NCBI RefSeq assembly: GCF_002995845.1
Contig: NZ_PVXP01000008.1
Coordinates: 24,877-88,876 of the forward strand
DNA length: 64,000 nucleotides
Reading direction: 5' to 3'
Origin: Clostridium luticellarii
Lineage (GTDB): Bacteria; Bacillota; Clostridia; Clostridiales; Clostridiaceae
A program made the position numbers and the translations under genes. The notes beneath the pieces are model-generated. The model did no database searches and was not told where the DNA came from. It saw nothing but the letters and a program-made list of their open reading frames with translations. This document shows, piece after piece, positions 9,138-17,202 of the stretch; the stretch's first letter is position 1; every line of letters starts with the position of its first letter.

Positions 9138-9163
9138 TAAAAAACACAGGCCTGCTACCTGCG
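9138..9163 (-). terminator. Leader terminator ahead of hflX
   Basis: On the minus strand CGCAGG (9163-9158) pairs with CCTGTG (9150-9145) over a 7-base loop and is followed directly by a run of T (9144-9138), all inside the 5' leader and only about 25 bp before the hflX start. A terminator in front of its own gene implies conditional read-through. Confidence 0.65.
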
Positions 9164-9359
9164 CGCTGAGTAAACGGAACATACGTACTATTCAGATGCA
9201 TGCAAAAAGGAGTAGATTCCACTACTGCTCTTCTCAATACACTTTTCCATACATATACATACTATCCTATATCCATATATCAACAAGGTTTCTTAAAAAT
9301 AGCCAGATCAATCCCGATTACCCTACAGACACAAAGTAGAGCCTTTAATCACTATAAAA

Positions 9360-9398
9360 TTAGTTAAATAAAGCAAAAAATCGGAATCTGATACGCAT
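9360..9398 (-). CDS. Putative 12-aa regulatory leader peptide of hflX
   Basis: Minus-strand ORF with ATG at 9398, stop TAA at 9360 and a strong GAGGAGGG site at 9416-9409. The peptide is MRIRFRFFALFN. Its Met-Arg-Ile-Arg start carries the Arg-X-Arg motif that is known (ErmD leader, MRLR) to arrest ribosomes in the presence of macrolides. It lies some 240 bases before hflX with a terminator in between, so drug-dependent stalling could favour an antiterminated leader. Translation and stalling are inference; motif, spacing and terminator are visible. Confidence 0.6.
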   Translation of the reverse strand: MRIRFRFFALFN

Positions 9399-9434
9399 TT
9401 TCAAGCAACCCTCCTCAAATTTAAGATCACCTTT

Positions 9435-9463
9435 ATAATATCATAGATGTTAATGTTTTACAA
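9435..9463 (-). promoter_or_regulatory. Predicted sigma-A promoter of hflX leader
   Basis: Minus strand TTGTAA (9463-9458), 17-bp spacer, TATTAT (9440-9435). Transcription would begin about 20 bases before the leader-peptide ribosome binding site. Confidence 0.55.
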
Positions 9464-9490
9464 GTTTACGACAAAATAATAATATATATA

Positions 9491-9519
9491 TTGACAAACA
9501 GTTAAAATTACTATATTAT
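9491..9519 (+). promoter_or_regulatory. Predicted sigma-A promoter of the P-type ATPase leader
   Basis: TTGACA at 9491-9496, 17-bp spacer, TATTAT at 9514-9519; diverges from the hflX promoter and starts transcription shortly before the riboswitch. Confidence 0.65.
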
Positions 9520-9548
9520 AGTGTTGTACCTAATATATAACATAGTAT

Positions 9549-9690
9549 ATTAAAAGGGAGTAATTGTAAATACAATGCCAACACTACGATTGGAATTCTG
9601 ATCTGGCATTGTATACCAGTCAATTGGTTATAAGACTTTTAATATAATTTCTGATTTTATCTGGAATTATTTAAAAGTCTTTATTTATTT
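9549..9690 (+). promoter_or_regulatory. yybP-ykoY type (Mn2+) riboswitch, variant
   Basis: The leader has the closing stem ATTAAAAG (9549-9556) / CTTTTAAT (9636-9643), the conserved GGGAGTA next to the 5' strand and AAGAC next to the 3' strand, as in yybP-ykoY aptamers, plus an internal 10-bp stem TACAATGCCA (9571-9580) / TGGCATTGTA (9604-9613). The expression platform is also visible: AAGACTTTTAA (9632-9642) can instead pair with TTAAAAGTCTT (9671-9681) followed by a T-rich tail. P1 and the terminator are mutually exclusive, so Mn2+ binding should turn the gene on. P-type ATPases are known targets of this class. The inner loops look less canonical than the ends, so I call it a variant. Confidence 0.7.
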
Positions 9691-9708
9691 AATGAGGCGG
9701 TGATTTTA

Positions 9709-12327
9709 TTGGAAAATTTTTATGAAAAATCTACTTCGGAAGTTTTGAACATCTTAAAAACTTCACCTAAAGGATTAAATGATTCCGAAGTAGAAAGAAG
9801 ACGGCAAAAATACGGATACAACGAACTGCAGGAAGGTCACAAAAAAAATATATTCCAGATTTTTCTGGAACAGTTCAAGGACTTGCTCATAATGATATTG
9901 ATAGCAGCTGCCCTGGTCTCAATATTTTTAGACAACAGCGGAAGTGCCCTGGTCATATTCGCAGTTGTAGTTCTCAATTCAATTTTAGGAACCCTGCAGC
10001 AGGTTAAAGCTGAAAAATCATTGAAAAGTTTAAAAGCTCTTTCTGCACCCACTGCAAAAGTATTGAGAAACGGAATACAGGTAGAAATACCATCCAGGGA
10101 AGTTACCGTAGGTGATATCTTATATCTGGAAGCCGGAGACTATATAAGTGCCGATGGCAGGATTATAGAAAATTACAGCATCCAGGTAAACGAGAGTTCT
10201 CTCACCGGCGAATCCGAAAATGTGTCAAAAACCGAAGACATAATAGAAGGTGAGAACGTGCCTATAGGAGACAGAAAAAATATGCTTTTCTCCGGCAGTC
10301 TTGTAACCTACGGCAGGGCAGTTATGGTGGTAACCAATATAGGAATGGACACACAGCTTGGAAACGTAGCTTCCCTCTTAAAAAACACTGAAGAAAAGAA
10401 AACACCACTTCAAGTAAATCTGGATAATTTCAGCAAGAAACTCTCAACTGCCATATTGATCATATGTATTATAATTTTCATACTGGACGTATTTAGAGGA
10501 TATCCAATCATGGATTCCATAATGTTCTCAGTGGCACTGGCAGTAGCAGCCATTCCAGAAGCTCTAAGTTCCATTGTCACCATAGTGCTTGCCCTGGGAA
10601 CTCAAAAAATGGCCAAGGAAAATGCCATCATAAAAAAACTCAAAGCTGTGGAGGGACTTGGAAGTGTCTCTGTAATATGCTCAGACAAAACGGGAACTCT
10701 TACACAAAATAAAATGACTGTAAAAAAGCTTTATACGGACAATAGAACCTTGAACGCCGGAGATTTGAATCTTGATAATCAGGTAGATAAAATGGCTGTA
10801 CTCATGGGCATATTATGCAACGACGCCTCCTCCTCCAATGAAGAAAAAATAGGTGATCCAACTGAAATAGCCCTGGTGGATTTAGGTAAAATCTACAATC
10901 TCAATGAACTGTCACTTAGAGAAAAATATCCTAGAATAGGTGAAATTCCCTTTGATTCAGAAAGAAAAATCATGAGCACTGTCCACAAGGTAAATGATAA
11001 AACCCTGATGGTAACAAAAGGTGCCTGTGATGTACTGATAAATAGGATTTCAAAAATACAGACCTGCCGGGGAATATCTCCTATAACGGAAGAAGACAAG
11101 AAAAAAATAGAAAGAGCAAATGAAAATTTCTCAAAAACAGGACTGAGAGTACTGGCTGTAACCTACAAGGAAATAGATATTGATAAAACTGCCTTAGATC
11201 CAAAACAGGAAAACGGGCTTACATTTGTGGCATTGACGGCCATGATGGATCCACCGAGAGAAGAATCCGCCCAGGCTATTTCAAGCTGTATAAAAGCAGG
11301 AATCAAACCTGTAATGATAACCGGAGATCATAAAATTACGGCTTCTGCCATTGCCAGGGAAATCGGTATTCTAAAAGATGAAAAAGAAGCTATGGAAGGC
11401 CGTGAGCTGGATCATCTAAGTGATGAGGAACTCAGGGAAAAAGTGGACAAAATATCTGTCTACGCCCGGGTATCTCCGGAACACAAAATCAGGATAGTAA
11501 AAGCCTGGCAGCAAAAAGACAACATTGTGGCCATGACCGGAGACGGCGTAAATGATGCTCCCGCCCTAAAACAGGCAAATATCGGAATAGCAATGGGCAT
11601 TACAGGTACAGAGGTCTCCAAGGACGCAGCTTCAATGGTGCTCATGGATGATAACTTCGCCACCATAGTAAAATCAGTTTCCAACGGAAGAAATATATAC
11701 AACAATATAAAAAACTCCATCAGATTTTTACTATCCGGAAATACAGCAGGTATACTGGCTGTGCTATATACTTCTCTGGCTGCACTGCCCATACCGTTTA
11801 CTGCAGTCCATCTGCTGTTTATAAACCTTATTACGGACAGTCTTCCGGCAATTGCCCTGGGGCTGGAACCCTATAAGCACAATGTGATGAAGGAAAAGCC
11901 GAGAAATATAAATACTCCTATTTTAACAAAAGCTTTTGGCAGGGGAATATTGATTGAAGGATTTATTATAGCTGTATGTACCCTCTTTGCCTTCCATACT
12001 GGCCTGAAAACAGGAGATAATATGCTGGCAAGTACCATGGCATTTTCCACCTTGTGCATGTCAAGATTATTTCACGGCTTCAACTGCAGATCCAGAGAAT
12101 CTATTTTCAGAATCGGATTATTTTCAAACAAATATGTATGGATTGCTTTTGGACTGGGACTGGCACTTTTAAGTTCAGTATTATTCCTGTCCCCGTTGAG
12201 AACCCTTTTTGAAATAAGGCAGCTTTCCTTAAATCAAATTGGAACTATATGTTTATTGTCTTTCATGCCATTTGCACTGATACAGACCTACAGGCTCATA
12301 TTCGTCAAATCTGAAAAATCCAGTTAA
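9709..12327 (+). CDS. P-type cation ATPase (Ca2+/Mn2+-exporting, PMCA type)
   Basis: 872-residue P2-type ATPase of the calcium pump group. In order: cation-ATPase N-terminal domain (1-75), actuator domain with S-S-L-T-G-E-S (~165), TM4 with A-A-I-P-E-A-L (~285, canonical P-E-G-L has Gly where this has Ala), phosphorylation site D-K-T-G-T-L-T (~325), nucleotide domain with F-D-S-E-R-K and K-G-A, hinge T-G-D-G-V-N-D-A-P-A (~610) and the C-terminal TM5-10 block. TTG 9709 is the start best spaced from AGGCGGTGAT (9694-9703); GTG 9700 lies within that site. The manganese-type riboswitch upstream suggests export of Mn2+, with Ca2+ as alternative cargo. Confidence 0.9.
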   Translation: MENFYEKSTSEVLNILKTSPKGLNDSEVERRRQKYGYNELQEGHKKNIFQIFLEQFKDLLIMILIAAALVSIFLDNSGSALVIFAVVVLNSILGTLQQVKAEKSLKSLKALSAPTAKVLRNGIQVEIPSREVTVGDILYLEAGDYISADGRIIENYSIQVNESSLTGESENVSKTEDIIEGENVPIGDRKNMLFSGSLVTYGRAVMVVTNIGMDTQLGNVASLLKNTEEKKTPLQVNLDNFSKKLSTAILIICIIIFILDVFRGYPIMDSIMFSVALAVAAIPEALSSIVTIVLALGTQKMAKENAIIKKLKAVEGLGSVSVICSDKTGTLTQNKMTVKKLYTDNRTLNAGDLNLDNQVDKMAVLMGILCNDASSSNEEKIGDPTEIALVDLGKIYNLNELSLREKYPRIGEIPFDSERKIMSTVHKVNDKTLMVTKGACDVLINRISKIQTCRGISPITEEDKKKIERANENFSKTGLRVLAVTYKEIDIDKTALDPKQENGLTFVALTAMMDPPREESAQAISSCIKAGIKPVMITGDHKITASAIAREIGILKDEKEAMEGRELDHLSDEELREKVDKISVYARVSPEHKIRIVKAWQQKDNIVAMTGDGVNDAPALKQANIGIAMGITGTEVSKDAASMVLMDDNFATIVKSVSNGRNIYNNIKNSIRFLLSGNTAGILAVLYTSLAALPIPFTAVHLLFINLITDSLPAIALGLEPYKHNVMKEKPRNINTPILTKAFGRGILIEGFIIAVCTLFAFHTGLKTGDNMLASTMAFSTLCMSRLFHGFNCRSRESIFRIGLFSNKYVWIAFGLGLALLSSVLFLSPLRTLFEIRQLSLNQIGTICLLSFMPFALIQTYRLIFVKSEKSS

Positions 12328-12342
12328 AAAACATCCATCATA

Positions 12343-12371
12343 AAATACCCACTGATTTGCAGTGGGTATTT
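12343..12371 (+). terminator. Intrinsic terminator after the P-type ATPase
   Basis: AAATACCCACTG at 12343-12354 and CAGTGGGTATTT at 12360-12371, perfect 12-bp arms with a 5-base loop; T residues lie in the right arm. Confidence 0.85.
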
Positions 12372-12395
12372 GGGTACCTTTGGATATTTGTGCAT

Positions 12396-12424
12396 TTGAC
12401 ATGTATATGTTAAAGTGTTATGGT
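12396..12424 (+). promoter_or_regulatory. Possible promoter of the ablAB leader
   Basis: TTGACA at 12396-12401, 17-bp spacer, TATGGT at 12419-12424. The -10 box is weak; position about 40 bp before the riboswitch is right. Confidence 0.4.
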
Positions 12425-12466
12425 TATATGTATAACAATAAATATGAAAAATGTTACAATGTTACT

Positions 12467-12590
12467 AGCGCTTAATCAATTTGAACGGGAAAACCAATTT
12501 TGGGGTGAATCCTGCTGTAGGCAGGTAGGGTTAATTTCTTCGATCCGAATCCGTCAGCTAATCTCGTAAGCGTTGAAGGGAAGTTTTTGG
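12467..12590 (+). promoter_or_regulatory. c-di-AMP (ydaO-yuaA) riboswitch
   Basis: The leader contains the highly conserved ydaO-yuaA blocks in order: AGCGCTTAATC at the 5' side, GGGAAAACC, GGGGTGAATCC, a variable hairpin, TAGGGTTAA, TTCGATCCGAATCCGTCAGC, CTCGTAAGCG and GAAGGGAAG. The class binds cyclic di-AMP and usually switches genes off through a terminator, which follows at 12637-12674. Here the controlled genes make an osmolyte, in line with the role of c-di-AMP in osmotic homeostasis. Confidence 0.93.
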
Positions 12591-12636
12591 TATACACGAA
12601 TTTGTATTTTTTGATATACCTTTGAATTATGGCTTT

Positions 12637-12674
12637 ATAAGCTGCGGAGACTTCTCTGCAGCTTATTGTTTTTT
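12637..12674 (+). terminator. Riboswitch-controlled terminator of ablAB
   Basis: ATAAGCTGC at 12637-12645 pairs with GCAGCTTAT at 12658-12666, and a T-run follows, between the c-di-AMP aptamer and ablA. It is the presumed expression platform. Confidence 0.8.
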
Positions 12675-12749
12675 GATTATCCAGCAGCTTCCATGTAGCA
12701 CAAATAATTCTTTATATTATATTGTTAACTTTTAAAAGGAGTGTTTGGT

Positions 12750-14036
12750 TTGAGAAGGAAATACTGGAATATACCACTATGGAAAGACGTCACAGAAGAT
12801 GAGTGGAACAGTTGGAAATGGCAGATTTCTAACAGACTTACCACATTGGAGGAATTGGAACAGGTAGTGAATCTTACTGAAGACGAAAGAAACGGAGTAA
12901 AAGCTAGTCTCAAAAAACTAAGGATGGCAATAACACCTTATTATGCAACATTGATTGATCCGGATGACTATAATTGTCCTATTAGAAGACAAGCAATTCC
13001 CACCATAGAAGAGACCAAAATATCAGAATGTGATATAAATGACCCACTGCATGAAACTCTAGATTCCCCCGTTCCCGGATTAACCCACAGATATCCTGAC
13101 AGAGTACTCATCCTTGTTACTGAAAAATGTTCTATGTACTGCAGACACTGCACAAGAAGGCGGTTTGCAGGGCACGATGATAATTCCCTATCAAACAATG
13201 ATATATTAAAAGCTATAGAATATGTAAAAGCTCACAGCGAAGTTAGAGATGTATTGATATCCGGCGGTGATGCACTGTGTATTTCAGATGAGAAGCTTGA
13301 ATTTATATTAAAGGAGATAAAAAAGATAGATCACGTTGAAGTCATAAGAATTGGAACCAGGGTACCAGTTGTCATGCCTCAGAGAATAACCAGCAGTCTG
13401 TGCAGAATGATAAAAAAATATCATCCGGTTTGGATTAACACACATTTTAACCATCCAAACGAGGTAACCGAAGAATCAATGCTGGCCTGCAAGATGCTTG
13501 TTGATTCAGGAATTCCCCTTGGAAATCAATCAGTACTTTTAAAAAATGTCAATGACTGTCCTTATATTATGAGAAATCTTGTACAGAAATTAGTAAAAAA
13601 CAGAATACGACCTTATTATATATACCAATGTGATCTATCCCAGGGTATTGAACATTTTAGAACACCAGTTTCAACTGGCATAGAAATCATGGAGCTTTTA
13701 CGCGGTCATACCTCTGGATTTGCAGTACCCACTTTTGTAATTGACGCTCCAGGCGGCGGCGGAAAAATACCTGTAGGTCCCCAGTATTTGATCTCACAGA
13801 CACCTGAAAAATTAATACTCAGAAACTATGAGGGTGTATTGTGTACTTATACTGAGCCATCAGATAAAAGCCACCACTGCAAACATTGTGGACTATGTGA
13901 AAAATTTAAGAAGACTAAACGTGAAGGTCTGGAAAAATTGTTTAGAAATGAGAGAGTATGTTTGACTCCCAGCAATAATGCAAGAATGGAAAGGAGAAGA
14001 CAATATAATGAGTGCAAGCAGTTGTCAGCTAAATAA
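12750..14036 (+). CDS. ablA: Lysine 2,3-aminomutase (beta-lysine synthesis)
   Basis: Radical SAM, PLP-dependent enzyme of the KamA/AblA family converting L-lysine to beta-lysine. The 428-residue protein has the C-x3-C-x2-C iron-sulfur motif (C-S-M-Y-C-R-H-C, ~residue 125), G-G-D-A SAM-binding motif, G-G-G-G-K-I-P with the PLP lysine (~335) and a C-terminal H-H-C-K-H-C-G-L-C zinc site used in tetramer assembly. TTG 12750 is 8 bases from AAGGAG; GTG 12741 overlaps that site. Overlap with ablB and the c-di-AMP riboswitch point to osmolyte synthesis rather than lysine fermentation, where kamA sits with kamD/kamE. Confidence 0.93.
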   Translation: MRRKYWNIPLWKDVTEDEWNSWKWQISNRLTTLEELEQVVNLTEDERNGVKASLKKLRMAITPYYATLIDPDDYNCPIRRQAIPTIEETKISECDINDPLHETLDSPVPGLTHRYPDRVLILVTEKCSMYCRHCTRRRFAGHDDNSLSNNDILKAIEYVKAHSEVRDVLISGGDALCISDEKLEFILKEIKKIDHVEVIRIGTRVPVVMPQRITSSLCRMIKKYHPVWINTHFNHPNEVTEESMLACKMLVDSGIPLGNQSVLLKNVNDCPYIMRNLVQKLVKNRIRPYYIYQCDLSQGIEHFRTPVSTGIEIMELLRGHTSGFAVPTFVIDAPGGGGKIPVGPQYLISQTPEKLILRNYEGVLCTYTEPSDKSHHCKHCGLCEKFKKTKREGLEKLFRNERVCLTPSNNARMERRRQYNECKQLSAK

Positions 14037-14868
14037 TTATTATATGAAAATAGGTAAGGATAAAATATGTGTGGACTACATCAACAGTCGTGTGAAAATA
14101 ATCAAATTTCACACTATGTCAGTTCAAAATATAAAAAGACTTATTCATTTTGTTTCAAGACAGCGTCTTGGAAAAATCATATGCAACTGTGATATTGAAT
14201 ATCTGGATAATTTTATTAAAGCAGGTTTTGAATTGGAAGGTAAAATAGATGGCTATTTTAAAGGTAAGGATGCATTTTGTATGTCCTATTTCATCAACAA
14301 AAACAGAAGACTCTATAGTGAACATTCTAAAGAGGACCTGATTTTAAGACAGAGCTTGAATAAGAAGGACACTTTTATCTATAACAGCAGCAATTTCAAC
14401 TACCACATAAGAAATGCAGCGGAAAGTGATATAAAGAATATGATAAAATTATTTTCCCAGATATTTTCCACTTATCCCTCTGAAATTTTCAGTGAAGATT
14501 ATCTGAGAAACACTTTGAATAAAAAAGTCCTATATAAGGTGGCTGTGGACAATGACAGCAGAATAATCGGCATAGCTTCAGCGGATCTGGATAGAGAAAA
14601 TTTGAATGCAGAAATAACCGACTGTGTCACTCATCCACATTATAGGAATAAAGGCATACTATCTAATATAATCTATTCCCTGGAATTGGAGCTTAAGAAA
14701 ATGGGATTTATAACCCTATATAGTCTGTCCAGGGCTATACATCCGGGTATTAATTTTGTACTCAGCAAACAGGGCTATACATTCAGAGGAAAGCTTATAA
14801 ATAATTGCAATATATGCGGTGGTTTCGAGAACATGAATATTTGGGTGAAAAATATCACCAAGGCCTGA
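14008..14868 (+). CDS. ablB: Beta-lysine N6-acetyltransferase (AblB)
   Basis: 286-residue GNAT protein that would acetylate beta-lysine to N-epsilon-acetyl-beta-lysine, a compatible solute. The C-terminal half (residues ~125-280) has the GNAT fold with V-T-H-P-x-Y-R-N-K-G-I-L-S as the acetyl-CoA pyrophosphate-binding motif A; the N-terminal part is the family-specific domain. ATG 14008 follows AAGGAG inside the end of ablA, giving a 29-base overlap and translational coupling. Terminated by the hairpin at 14905-14947. Confidence 0.9.
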   Translation: MSASSCQLNNYYMKIGKDKICVDYINSRVKIIKFHTMSVQNIKRLIHFVSRQRLGKIICNCDIEYLDNFIKAGFELEGKIDGYFKGKDAFCMSYFINKNRRLYSEHSKEDLILRQSLNKKDTFIYNSSNFNYHIRNAAESDIKNMIKLFSQIFSTYPSEIFSEDYLRNTLNKKVLYKVAVDNDSRIIGIASADLDRENLNAEITDCVTHPHYRNKGILSNIIYSLELELKKMGFITLYSLSRAIHPGINFVLSKQGYTFRGKLINNCNICGGFENMNIWVKNITKA

Positions 14869-14904
14869 AATTTACAGGACAGCATATAGATACTGAATAT
14901 TTTT

Positions 14905-14947
14905 AATAAGCAGAGAAAAGCAAAAAATTTTCCCTGCTTATTTTTTC
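14905..14947 (+). terminator. Intrinsic terminator after ablB
   Basis: AATAAGCAG and CTGCTTATT arms with inner GAAAA/TTTTC pairing, then a run of T; ends the ablAB transcript. Confidence 0.85.
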
Positions 14948-15081
14948 ACAATACAAAATATCACTGACATGGCCCTTTAAAAGTTTATATTTTGTTTAGA
15001 ATTAGTTTATATAAAGTAGAGACATGTATTTTAAAATATAATTAGGAGGTACTTCCAAATAAAATGTAAGGAGATGCAAAA

Positions 15082-16353
15082 ATGAAAGTAGGGAAAAAAA
15101 CGGCTATGGCAATAAGTTTTACTGTAGGAATAGCAATGTTTGCCACTACAGCTTTTGCTGAAGTCACATCCAAAAGCGGCTATGACCAGCTCAAGGATTC
15201 ATTGAAGTATACGGCAAAAGCCTGCACCGGTGAACTTTCAAACTACACTGTAGACACATCCTTTGTCATAAAGGACGGCACCAATGTGGTATATTCCAGC
15301 AGTGATCTGTCCAAATACGATATATCTAATAAATCAAAGGAAGCTGTAAATTCAACTTACAACGGCTCAAAGAAAGCTGAAAGCTACTACTATGTAGACA
15401 AAAATACTAAAATAAATAAACCCGAGAATTCTTCCTCTTATTCTGTGACCAATTTTACAGATGGTACAAGCTGGAATATAACAAATCCTTTTGATGAAGA
15501 CAGAGCTTCCGATCTTGAAAAAATAGCAGATGCCATTGTGGGGAATTTAAAAGATTCCGTTGCAGTCAATACAAAGCAGGATGGATCCAGAGAGCTTTCA
15601 GGGTCCTTGAACAATACCCAGATACCATCACTTATAAATGCACTGGTATCCTTTCAATTCAAAAACTCATTTGGAGGAAATACTGCTGCCAGTTCCTCCG
15701 GAGAAGAAGGAACTGATGGAAGATTGAACGTTCCCAGACTCGCGGACAATATATTTGTAAAAAATATCAAGGGAACTGTTACTACAGATAAGAATGGGTT
15801 GATCAAAACTGTACTTGGATCAGGGGTTCTTTCAGGTACCGATAAAAGCGGCCAAAATCACAATTTGACCTTCGAACTGCTGCTGAAAATAGATAATATA
15901 AATTCAACTACAGTAAAAAAGCCTGATCTTTCAGGTAAAAAGACAATAGTACAGACCGCCAACTCCTCAAACCCTGGTAAATTGTCCAACCCTGAAAAAT
16001 ATCTTGGAAAGTATACCCAAAATATCACAATTGAAAAAGATGGAAAATTCATAAAAATAGGTGAAGCCACAGTAACTATTGAAAAAATAGATAACAGTAC
16101 TATAAGCGGAACCTATGAAGCAAAATATACAAGCGGCTATGAAGATGGAAATCAGAAATTGAATTTCAGCGGTAATTTTGACAAACAAAAAAATGGTGGT
16201 GATGCCTTCAATGCAACTGTTACTGCAACCGGGGATTCAAAGGAAACTGAAAAGGGCCATCTGTATCTGAACCCAAATTATGCAAATATAGACTTTAACC
16301 TGGAGACAAATGATCCTGTTTTTAATCCACAGTACGATAAGGTATTCGACTAA
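15082..16353 (+). CDS. Exported protein of unknown function
   Basis: 423 residues with a clean signal peptide: K-V-G-K-K start, hydrophobic core, cleavage after T-A-F-A at about residue 26. The mature part is Ser/Thr/Asn/Lys-rich with no cysteine, no membrane anchor and no sorting motif, so a soluble or wall-associated secreted protein. I see no known domain; regular alternating beta-type segments suggest a beta-rich fold and two related parts around residues 40-200 and 230-410. It is the first gene of a co-directional group with an ABC exporter and a histidine kinase, separated from the exporter by a hairpin. A minimal start-stop ATGTAA with its own AGGAGGT lies just upstream. Confidence 0.75.
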   Translation: MKVGKKTAMAISFTVGIAMFATTAFAEVTSKSGYDQLKDSLKYTAKACTGELSNYTVDTSFVIKDGTNVVYSSSDLSKYDISNKSKEAVNSTYNGSKKAESYYYVDKNTKINKPENSSSYSVTNFTDGTSWNITNPFDEDRASDLEKIADAIVGNLKDSVAVNTKQDGSRELSGSLNNTQIPSLINALVSFQFKNSFGGNTAASSSGEEGTDGRLNVPRLADNIFVKNIKGTVTTDKNGLIKTVLGSGVLSGTDKSGQNHNLTFELLLKIDNINSTTVKKPDLSGKKTIVQTANSSNPGKLSNPEKYLGKYTQNITIEKDGKFIKIGEATVTIEKIDNSTISGTYEAKYTSGYEDGNQKLNFSGNFDKQKNGGDAFNATVTATGDSKETEKGHLYLNPNYANIDFNLETNDPVFNPQYDKVFD

Positions 16354-16391
16354 TACAAAATATCAAAGTTCAAAGAATAAATATGAAAGGT

Positions 16392-16421
16392 GAAGATTTT
16401 CGGTGAATACCGGAAATCTTC
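16392..16421 (+). terminator. Hairpin between exported protein and ABC exporter genes
   Basis: GAAGATTTTCGG at 16392-16403 pairs with CCGGAAATCTTC at 16410-16421 (one wobble) in the 123-bp gap. No T-run follows, so partial termination or mRNA processing is more likely than full termination. Confidence 0.45.
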
Positions 16422-16476
16422 CAACATTTGATATTTAAACTTCGACAATCGAGCTTTAAAAAAGGAAGGTGTATGA

Positions 16477-17202
16477 ATGGAAAAAGCTATTGAAATCAAG
16501 AATTTGTGCAAGACATATAAAAACGGGAGGGGCATAGACAATATAGACCTGGATATTCAAAAGGGAGATATATTCGGATTTCTTGGACCCAATGGTGCCG
16601 GAAAAACCACCGCCATGAAGATAATGACAGGTTTAATGAAACCGGACCGCGGTGACGTAAAAATACTCGGTCACAGTATTCTAACGGAATTTGAAAAGGC
16701 AATCTACAATGTGGGATGTATCATTGAGACTGCAGAGGCCTATCCATATCTGACGGCTTTTGAAAATCTGAAGCAGTTTTCCAGATATTACAAAGATGTG
16801 GATGTCGGCAGGATCGAAGAAATCCTGGATATGGTGGGACTCTTAAAGCACAAGGATGAAAAGCCCGTGAGATTTTCCCTGGGAATGAAACAGAGACTTG
16901 GAATTGCAGCTGCACTTCTGTCCAGACCAAAAGTCATAATTCTGGATGAGCCATTAAACGGCATGGACGTGGAGGGAATGATAAATGTTCGAAATATCAT
17001 CAAGAGCCTGGCAGAAAAGGAATCAACCACTTTCTTTATTTCAAGCCATCTCATTCACGATATTGAATTGACCTGCAAACATGTTGGAATCCTATACAAC
17101 GGCAGGATTATCAACGTAGACAGTACAGAAAACATATTAAACAGTTATGCTTCCCTTGAAAATTATTTTGTCAGCGAGGTAGAGAGAAATGGTAGAATTT
17201 AA
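16477..17202 (+). CDS. ABC transporter ATP-binding protein (BcrA-type)
   Basis: 241-residue ATPase subunit of a drug/peptide-type ABC-2 exporter. Walker A G-P-N-G-A-G-K-T-T (~residue 38), signature F-S-L-G-M-K-Q-R-L (~132; the common S-G-G is S-L-G-M as in the bacitracin-type subgroup), Walker B V-I-I-L-D-E-P (~155) and switch His in S-S-H-L. The last 14 bases overlap the permease gene, so the two are translated together. With the following sensor kinase this resembles antimicrobial-peptide resistance or cell-envelope stress modules. Confidence 0.9.
   Translation: MEKAIEIKNLCKTYKNGRGIDNIDLDIQKGDIFGFLGPNGAGKTTAMKIMTGLMKPDRGDVKILGHSILTEFEKAIYNVGCIIETAEAYPYLTAFENLKQFSRYYKDVDVGRIEEILDMVGLLKHKDEKPVRFSLGMKQRLGIAAALLSRPKVIILDEPLNGMDVEGMINVRNIIKSLAEKESTTFFISSHLIHDIELTCKHVGILYNGRIINVDSTENILNSYASLENYFVSEVERNGRI

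Noticed and set aside
12750..14036. Lysine 2,3-aminomutase as part of lysine fermentation
   Set aside because: No kamD/kamE or other fermentation genes nearby; overlap with an AblB acetyltransferase and a c-di-AMP riboswitch supports osmolyte synthesis.
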